DNA of 10,653 nucleotides, from contig CAJTYC010000079.1 of NCBI GenBank assembly GCA_910584185.1, positions 1-10,653 on the forward strand, in the 5' to 3' direction. Position 1 is the first letter of the stretch, and every line of letters begins with the position of its first letter. Origin of the DNA: an uncultured Muribaculaceae bacterium (GTDB lineage: Bacteria; Bacteroidota; Bacteroidia; Bacteroidales; Muribaculaceae). Under the pieces are notes generated by a model. That model saw only the letters and a list, made by a program, of their open reading frames with translations, was not told where the DNA came from and did not search any database. This document shows positions 7,201 to 10,653 of the stretch, piece by piece. The position numbers and the translations under genes were made by a program.

Positions 7201-7358
7201 CCCGGATACATCGTAATCACCATGATGGTGTTCGTATCGATGTCCGGATAGAGGTCGATAGGAAGCTTGGCCAGGGAGAATAATCCCAATATTATCACCG
7301 TCACAAAGCAGAGCAGTGTGGTGATTGGCCTTCTTACTGCTGATCCGTATAAACTCAT
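4227..7358 (-). CDS. RND multidrug efflux transporter, HAE1 family (AcrB-like)
   Basis: The 1043-residue product is the inner-membrane, proton-driven pump of a tripartite efflux system. It is full length (AcrB has 1049). A first membrane helix (about 13-31) is followed by a periplasmic porter/docking region (about 32-330), helices 2-6, a cytoplasmic linker, a seventh helix (about 532-549), a second periplasmic region (about 550-865) and the last helices. The proton-relay motif GMVVDDAIVVLEN has Asp399 and Asp400, matching AcrB D407/D408, and GIVVKNGIVLIDY has Lys935, matching AcrB K940. The double Asp marks the drug (HAE1) class rather than the metal (HME) class. RLRPVVMTT (965-973) matches the TM11 region. 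A Gly/Met-rich loop, GGGMSGGMGG, lies at 665-674. The start overlaps the adaptor stop by four bases (ATGA). Likely substrates are hydrophobic drugs, detergents or bile salts, which is inferred from the class. Confidence 0.97.
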   Translation of the reverse strand: MSLYGSAVRRPITTLLCFVTVIILGLFSLAKLPIDLYPDIDTNTIMVITMYPGASAKDIEQNVTKPLENTLNSVEHLKHVTSTSRENTSVITLEFEYGYDINVLTNDVRDKLDMVESSLPDDVMNPIIFKFSTDMIPICLLSVQASESMPGLYKILDENVANPLARIDGVGTVSISGAPKREVHIYIDPNRLEAYNLSVEQVSNVIGAENRNVPGGSFDIGSNTYALRVQGEFDNTAQLKDIPVGSFNGKIVYLKDVARVEDTLEERTQQSYNNGEEGAMIIIQKQSGANSVEISNKVKEMLPKLEKSLPSDIKIGVIVDTSDNIRNTIASLVETVLYALLFVMIVVFLFLGRWRATMIIVITIPVSLIASFIYLFATGNTLNIISLSALSISIGMVVDDAIVVLENVTTHIERGADPKQAAVHGTNEVAISVIASTLTLIAVFFPLTLVTGMTGVLFRQLGWMVTIMMIISTTCALSLTPMLCSQWLRLRDEDKTGKKKKNWYTPVERALDAFDNWYARMLHKVVGHRTVTILVCLGIFVGSIFLMKGVGTEFIPTQDNARIGVKLELPIGSRVEYAQEVTSRLDSLWRKKYPEIKVSNYTVGPASSDNTFASLSDNGAHIISMNISLTPSTERKRGIVEIANSMREDIDREFPDFKKAQVMVGGGMSGGMGGQATVDFEIYGYDFAETDSVARTLKQILSGIHGTADITISRSDYQPEYQVDFDREKLSMYGISLQTAAYYLRNRINGATASQYREDGEEYDIKVMYAPEHRTQISDIENIMIYTSTGQGIRLKELGKVVERFTPPTIERKDRERVITVSAVVDGVPLSQVVADAEAEIDNMTLPAGINIELAGTYEDQQDSFGDLLMLGVLIIILVYIVMAAQFESFTYPGIIMTSLLFAFSGVFLILWITGHTLNIMSMIGAIMLIGIVVKNGIVLIDYITLNRERGMSIRRAVIDGGRSRLRPVVMTTLTTILGMVPMAVGTGEGAEMWRPMGVAVIGGLTFSTILTLLFVPVLYCVFAGNGIKNQRKQLRLKHEKKK

Positions 7359-8416
7359 TTCGCTACATTCACTTTAATACCGTTGGCAAGTTTAGCCTGA
7401 CCGGTGGTTACGACTTGCGAACCTGACTCCACACCGGAGATAAGCTCATACTCGTCGCCGAGGCGCTGTCCGAGCTGCACCTGGTTGAAGCTTACGGTGC
7501 CGTCTGAATTAAGCACATACACATACTGGTTGCCTGAACCTTGCTGTTTCACCACGGCCTTGTCGGGCACCACCACGCGGTTTGCTTTGCCGAGGTTGAG
7601 CGTGGCGCGACCGAACATGCCGGGGAGCACCCTGCCGTCGGCATTGGGGAGGGTTATCTCCACACCGAATGTGCGGCTCTGCGCATCGACGGTGGGCATG
7701 ACAGTGCTGACTACGCCTGAAAATTTCTCATCGCCATATGTGTCGAATGTGATTACGGCCGGCATGCCTTTATGCACTTTGGGAAGTTCGCTCTCGGTCA
7801 CGTTTATCACAAGTTTCACGGGCTGTATGCGTGCCACGGTGACGATGGGCAGATTGCCGGTCATGTCGCCCGGATCATAGTTGCGGGCTGTCACCACACC
7901 GGAGATGGGGGAGGTGAGCACTGTGTTCTCGCGTGCGTTGCGGAGTGTGCGTTCCGCCTGGCTCAGCGCATTCTTGGCGTTGGTGAGCTGTATCTCCATG
8001 TTGTCTACCTGCTGCTTTGTGCCGCCACCGATTTTGTAAAGCTCCATGGCACGGTTGTAGTTGAGCTGCACGTTCTTGAGGTTGGCGCGTGCGTTGTCTA
8101 CCTGTGTCTCGTAGCTGAATGTGTTGACGTCGTCGAGCACTGCCACGCGCTGGCCTGCCGATACGCGCTGACCCTCATCCACAAGTATCTGCTTGATGCG
8201 GTTGGGCATCGCTGAGGAAATGTTGTTGACTATCTGGGCCTCCACTGTGGCTGTGTAGGTGCCGAGCTGGTCCACCACTCTGGCGTGGACGGTCTCCACC
8301 TTTACCACAGGGATTTTCTCTTCGGCTTTCTTGCCGTCATCTTTTTTCTCTTCGCCCGAGCAGCCGGTAAGCACCAACGCTCCGAGCATCAATTTGATAA
8401 TGCTGCTTTTATTCAT
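7355..8416 (-). CDS. Periplasmic adaptor (membrane-fusion) lipoprotein of the RND pump
   Basis: The 353-residue protein joins the inner-membrane pump to the outer-membrane channel. It starts with a lipoprotein signal: LTGC places the lipidated cysteine at residue 19, followed by a charged linker (EEKKDDGKKAEEK). The family order is visible. A first half of the lipoyl-like domain lies at about 60-97 (IKQILVDEGQRVSAGQRVAVL). A short helical hairpin follows (about 99-163, SYETQVDNARANLKNVQLNY to ALSQAERTLRNARE), then the second lipoyl half with the family motif TVLTSPISGVVTARNYDPGD (165-184). A beta-barrel domain (about 195-278) and a membrane-proximal domain (about 279-353) complete it. The hairpin length is similar to that of MexA/AcrA-type adaptors. 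It starts nine bases after the channel gene stop and overlaps the transporter start by four bases, so the three are co-translated or closely coupled. Confidence 0.95.
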   Translation of the reverse strand: MNKSSIIKLMLGALVLTGCSGEEKKDDGKKAEEKIPVVKVETVHARVVDQLGTYTATVEAQIVNNISSAMPNRIKQILVDEGQRVSAGQRVAVLDDVNTFSYETQVDNARANLKNVQLNYNRAMELYKIGGGTKQQVDNMEIQLTNAKNALSQAERTLRNARENTVLTSPISGVVTARNYDPGDMTGNLPIVTVARIQPVKLVINVTESELPKVHKGMPAVITFDTYGDEKFSGVVSTVMPTVDAQSRTFGVEITLPNADGRVLPGMFGRATLNLGKANRVVVPDKAVVKQQGSGNQYVYVLNSDGTVSFNQVQLGQRLGDEYELISGVESGSQVVTTGQAKLANGIKVNVAK

Positions 8417-8425
8417 GATGTGGGT

Positions 8426-9790
8426 TTATTTTTCGGTTTTGTAGTCGGTAGGTATGCCAAGTGCTTCCTCCTTGCCCAAAAGCACGTCGAGTTCGGTGGT
8501 GCTCACAAGGTAATTGTAGATAGACTGAAGGTATGAGAGCTGCGAGGAGGTGTATGCCAACTCGCTGTCGCGCAGGTCAAGATATGTCGCCGCACCAATT
8601 TCGAAGCTCTTCTGCATAATCTGGTGTGCTTTCTCGGCTTGCTTCACGCCCTGTTCGCTCGATCCTATCTGTTTCACCTCGCGGTTGATGTTGTCGAGGG
8701 CGAGCTGCACCTGCATGTCGAGCGAGTTCACGAGGTTCTCGCGCTGAAGCTCGAGCTCTTTCACCTGCACTTGGGCCTGACGCACTTTCTGATATTTTGA
8801 TGTGCCGGAGAAAATCGGCACTGAGAGTGCCACGGCCACATTGCTGTATGGGTTGAACTGCTGATTCTTGAGTGCATTGCCGTTGCTCATGGCGTTCCAG
8901 GCTATGTTGAACTGGGTGGAGAGTGTCGGTATCCAGGCAAACTTCTGGAGTGTGACGTTCTGCTTGGCAAGTTTGTGGCTTATGTCGAGCGTTCTGAGTG
9001 AGGTGTTGCCGGCAAGTGAGTAGTTCCCCTCGAGGTTGTAGCCATACATCTCGCGCTTCATCTCACTCAGGTCGATGGTCGGCATCACGATTACGTTGGC
9101 ATCCATGCCCATCAGCACCTTGAGCTGCAGTGCGCATTGCTTCACCGATATGTCGGCTTGCAGAAGTTCCGGTTCAACATTGGTGACTTGCACCGACGAG
9201 CGGAGCACATCATATTCGGAAGCGGTGCCCTGCTCAAATTGCTTCTTATACAGGTCGGCATTAAACTTGGCGAGGTCATAGTTTTGCTGTATCACCTTGC
9301 GCGAGTCTATGGCGAGCATCAGTGAGTAGTATGCCTTGTTGATATTGTTGACTAAGTCGAGTCGGGAAGCGCGGGCATCCTCGAGCGTTTGCAATATCTG
9401 CGTGTCGCTTATGCTTATCGATTTCCATAACTGGGCGTTGACCAGAGGCATAGCTGCGCTGAAGCCGAAGTTCCAGTTGTTGTCAGTACCCATTTTGATG
9501 GTTTGCGACATGCCTCCCATGCTCATGTTCATGCTCTGTAGTTCTATGCTGCGCTGGTAGGCTCCCGAAAAGTCTATGCTCGGAAAGAGACTCGCCAGAA
9601 CCTCTTTCTTGCTATAGTCCATTCGTTTCACCTCAAGGTTTGCCACTTTGATAGTGGGACTCTCCTGCAACGCTATCGACACGCATTCCTCACGCGACAG
9701 TCGCAATGTGTCGCCGGGAGTCTGCGCTGTGGCCGTCATGGCCAAGCCCACCGATATCATGGCGGGCAGAATCTCTCTTGTCAGGTTCAT
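8426..9790 (-). CDS. TolC-family outer-membrane efflux channel
   Basis: The 454-residue protein forms the trimeric outer-membrane exit duct of the pump. A signal peptide ends at ATA-Q (after residue 22). Two outer-membrane efflux repeats follow, about residues 30-235 and 255-440. Each has the family's alpha-barrel signature near its end: FEQGTASEYDVLRSSVQ (185-201) and FEIGAATYLDLRDSELAY (396-413). Beta segments predicted to cross the membrane include SIDFSGAYQ and WNFGFSAAMPLV in the first repeat and LSTQFNIAWNA and VAVALSVPIFSG in the second. A Met-rich patch, MNMSMGGM, lies at 87-94 beside the first beta segment. No acylation cysteine follows the signal peptide, so it is not a lipoprotein of the OprM kind. 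It lies 83 bp after the tetR stop and nine bases before the adaptor. Confidence 0.95.
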   Translation of the reverse strand: MNLTREILPAMISVGLAMTATAQTPGDTLRLSREECVSIALQESPTIKVANLEVKRMDYSKKEVLASLFPSIDFSGAYQRSIELQSMNMSMGGMSQTIKMGTDNNWNFGFSAAMPLVNAQLWKSISISDTQILQTLEDARASRLDLVNNINKAYYSLMLAIDSRKVIQQNYDLAKFNADLYKKQFEQGTASEYDVLRSSVQVTNVEPELLQADISVKQCALQLKVLMGMDANVIVMPTIDLSEMKREMYGYNLEGNYSLAGNTSLRTLDISHKLAKQNVTLQKFAWIPTLSTQFNIAWNAMSNGNALKNQQFNPYSNVAVALSVPIFSGTSKYQKVRQAQVQVKELELQRENLVNSLDMQVQLALDNINREVKQIGSSEQGVKQAEKAHQIMQKSFEIGAATYLDLRDSELAYTSSQLSYLQSIYNYLVSTTELDVLLGKEEALGIPTDYKTEK

Positions 9791-9823
9791 TTTTTATGTT
9801 GTCTTTATTTTTTTATATTGCTT

Positions 9824-9844
9824 GAATCAACATGTATATGATTC
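9824..9844. repeat. Short inverted repeat in the tetR-tolC gap
   Basis: GAATCA (9824-9829) and TGATTC (9839-9844) are perfect reverse complements separated by nine bases, within the 83-bp AT-rich gap between tetR and the channel gene. No TAnnTTTG promoter box was found in the gap, so the genes downstream most likely rely on the tetR promoter. A six-base arm is weak evidence of function. Confidence 0.25.
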
Positions 9845-9873
9845 CGAATTTTGATGCTTGTGTACGTATGCCA

Positions 9874-10503
9874 TCAGCCGTTAAATTTAGGCGTAAGTTT
9901 CTCCAATGTCTGCATTCCCTTTTCAGTGGCTATGCTGCGGAGTGTGCCCAGGGCAATAGTCCTGTATGCCTCCATGAGTGTGATTTCCGGTGGAAAGAAC
10001 TCTTCCATCCGTTTAAGCGATTCCATCTGCACGTGAAACAGCGGAAGCGTGATGCTGTAGTTCACATCCTCGCGAAGCACGCCCTGACGCACCCCCAATT
10101 TAATGGCTTGCCACACTATGTTGCGCCATTTGCGGGAGTTGTTGTCATATTCGCACCGCAGGTGGTGGTAGCGTATGTCCATATCGCGGAAGAATTTTGC
10201 ACTCAGTTTCTCCATCGCTTTCTGGTGATAGAGCAATATCTCAGCGAGAGCTTCCATTACGTTGGACGATTTCTTCATGATTTCTTCCATTTGCTTCGAA
10301 TGTAATTTCTCCATGCGCTCGAGTATCGCCTTGATCATATCATCCTTGCTTCCGAAAATCTCATACAATGTGCGCTTCGATATAGTGAGCTTCTTGGCCA
10401 GGTAGTCCATTGTCGTCTGCGACAATCCTTTCTCGGCCAAGATCTCGAATATACCGTCACACAGTTCCTCGTATTGGGGTGATGTTACGTCGTTCTTTTC
10501 CAT
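9874..10503 (-). CDS. TetR-family transcriptional regulator of the efflux operon
   Basis: The 209-residue product has the TetR layout. The DNA-binding domain covers about residues 10-55, with GLSQTTMDYLAKKLTISKRT at 27-46, then LYEIFGSKDDMI, where TetR proteins usually have LYxxFxxKxxL. A helical ligand-binding and dimerisation domain of about 150 residues follows. TetR proteins bind a palindrome as dimers and release it when a small molecule binds. The ATG at 10503 is preferred: a TTG at 10524 would extend the frame by seven residues, but it lies upstream of the predicted transcription start. The gene is first in the operon and a 37-bp palindrome lies 20 bp upstream, so it is probably autoregulated. 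The ligand is likely a pump substrate, which is inference. Confidence 0.93.
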   Translation of the reverse strand: MEKNDVTSPQYEELCDGIFEILAEKGLSQTTMDYLAKKLTISKRTLYEIFGSKDDMIKAILERMEKLHSKQMEEIMKKSSNVMEALAEILLYHQKAMEKLSAKFFRDMDIRYHHLRCEYDNNSRKWRNIVWQAIKLGVRQGVLREDVNYSITLPLFHVQMESLKRMEEFFPPEITLMEAYRTIALGTLRSIATEKGMQTLEKLTPKFNG

Positions 10504-10510
10504 TATGGCG

Positions 10511-10542
10511 CAAAAATACAACAAAAAACTGAAAACTTAAAA
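10511..10542 (-). promoter_or_regulatory. Candidate promoter of the tetR-efflux operon
   Basis: On the minus strand TATTTTTG (10518-10511) is an exact match to TAnnTTTG. A weak -33 element, TTTT (10542-10539), stands 20 bp upstream. Transcription would begin about five bases past the box, near 10505-10507, only two to four bases before the ATG at 10503-10501, so the mRNA would be nearly leaderless. Confidence 0.6.
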
Positions 10543-10559
10543 TAAGTTTTCAGTTTTTT
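10523..10559. promoter_or_regulatory. Candidate TetR operator: 37-bp perfect palindrome
   Basis: Two perfect 17-bp arms, AAAAAACTGAAAACTTA (10523-10539) and TAAGTTTTCAGTTTTTT (10543-10559), flank a central AAA. The site covers the predicted -33 region of the tetR promoter, the classic position for an autorepressing TetR dimer or pair of dimers. The likely core is CTGAAAACTT and its mirror. A T run follows the arm on either strand, so it could also act as a terminator for a plus- or minus-strand transcript entering the region. No such gene is seen to the left on the plus strand. Confidence 0.7.
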
Positions 10560-10598
10560 TGGTTTTTTGCCGGTTGTTTTTTAGTCTATTTCTACATA

Positions 10599-10653
10599 GT
10601 CGTCGCCGGAGGCTCCTCCCTCCCAGTGGCTTCGCGAGAAAAAACTGTCGCGA
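10599..10653. repeat. Palindromic repeat, copy 2 (cut by the window end)
   Basis: Bases 10599-10637 match the left arm of the element at 940-978 at 38 of 39 positions; the only difference is A for G at the 27th base. The loop differs (GAAAAAACTG, 10638-10647). The sequence then reads TCGCGA (10648-10653), the same six bases that open the right arm of copy 1, before the window stops. It lies about 95 bp upstream of tetR, outside the promoter and operator. Confidence 0.85.

Noticed and set aside
4227..9790. A heavy-metal (Cus-type) efflux system, suggested by the Met-rich patches and the P-II/DUF3240-like gene
   Set aside because: The transporter has the GMVVDDAIVV double-Asp motif and the TM10 Lys of HAE1 drug pumps, and the adaptor lacks visible metal-binding Met or His clusters.
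9874..10524. A start for TetR at a TTG (10524)
   Set aside because: It would lie upstream of the predicted transcription start and inside the palindrome; the ATG at 10503 gives a normal TetR N-terminus.

Overview
The window looks like chromosomal DNA of a gut-type member of the Bacteroidales, plausibly Muribaculaceae-like, although the family cannot be fixed from this sequence alone. The clues are promoters of the Bacteroidetes kind (TTTG, about 19 bp, TAnnTTTG), AT-rich start regions without Shine-Dalgarno sequences, GGGTGCATC-core hairpins at gene ends, a secreted protein with a Por/type IX-like C-terminal module, and an RND efflux operon arranged as in this phylum.

Layout. (1) Bases 2-115 hold the last 37 codons of an unrecognised plus-strand gene. 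It converges on a minus-strand RluA-family pseudouridine synthase (250-897), with a hairpin terminator at 156-185 between them. (2) Bases 898-1191 hold an 81-bp imperfect palindrome, a short tandem repeat, and an initiator tRNA-fMet gene (minus strand, 1094-1168) with its own intrinsic terminator and a textbook Bacteroidetes promoter. (3) About 840 bp (1192-2031) have no convincing intact gene. They contain an AT-rich palindrome, two GC-rich hairpins and a possible decayed minus-strand gene. (4) A 602-residue secreted protein of unknown function (2032-3840, plus) ends at a 17-bp-period tandem repeat and a strong bidirectional terminator. (5) Bases 10503 down to 3932 form one minus-strand operon: TetR-family regulator, TolC-type outer-membrane channel, lipoprotein membrane-fusion adaptor, HAE1-type RND transporter, and a small P-II/DUF3240-like protein.

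The operon is a complete tripartite efflux system. A perfect 37-bp palindrome lies just upstream of tetR and covers the expected -33 region, while a TAnnTTTG box sits almost on the tetR start codon, so TetR probably represses its own operon from this site. The P-II-like gene starts one base after the transporter's stop codon, which suggests a small cytoplasmic accessory or sensor protein tied to the pump.

The least ordinary signal is a dispersed palindromic repeat. Its left arm (39 bp) occurs at 940-978 and again at 10599-10637 with one mismatch. The loops differ, and the right arm begins with the same bases in both copies. The second copy is cut by the window end.
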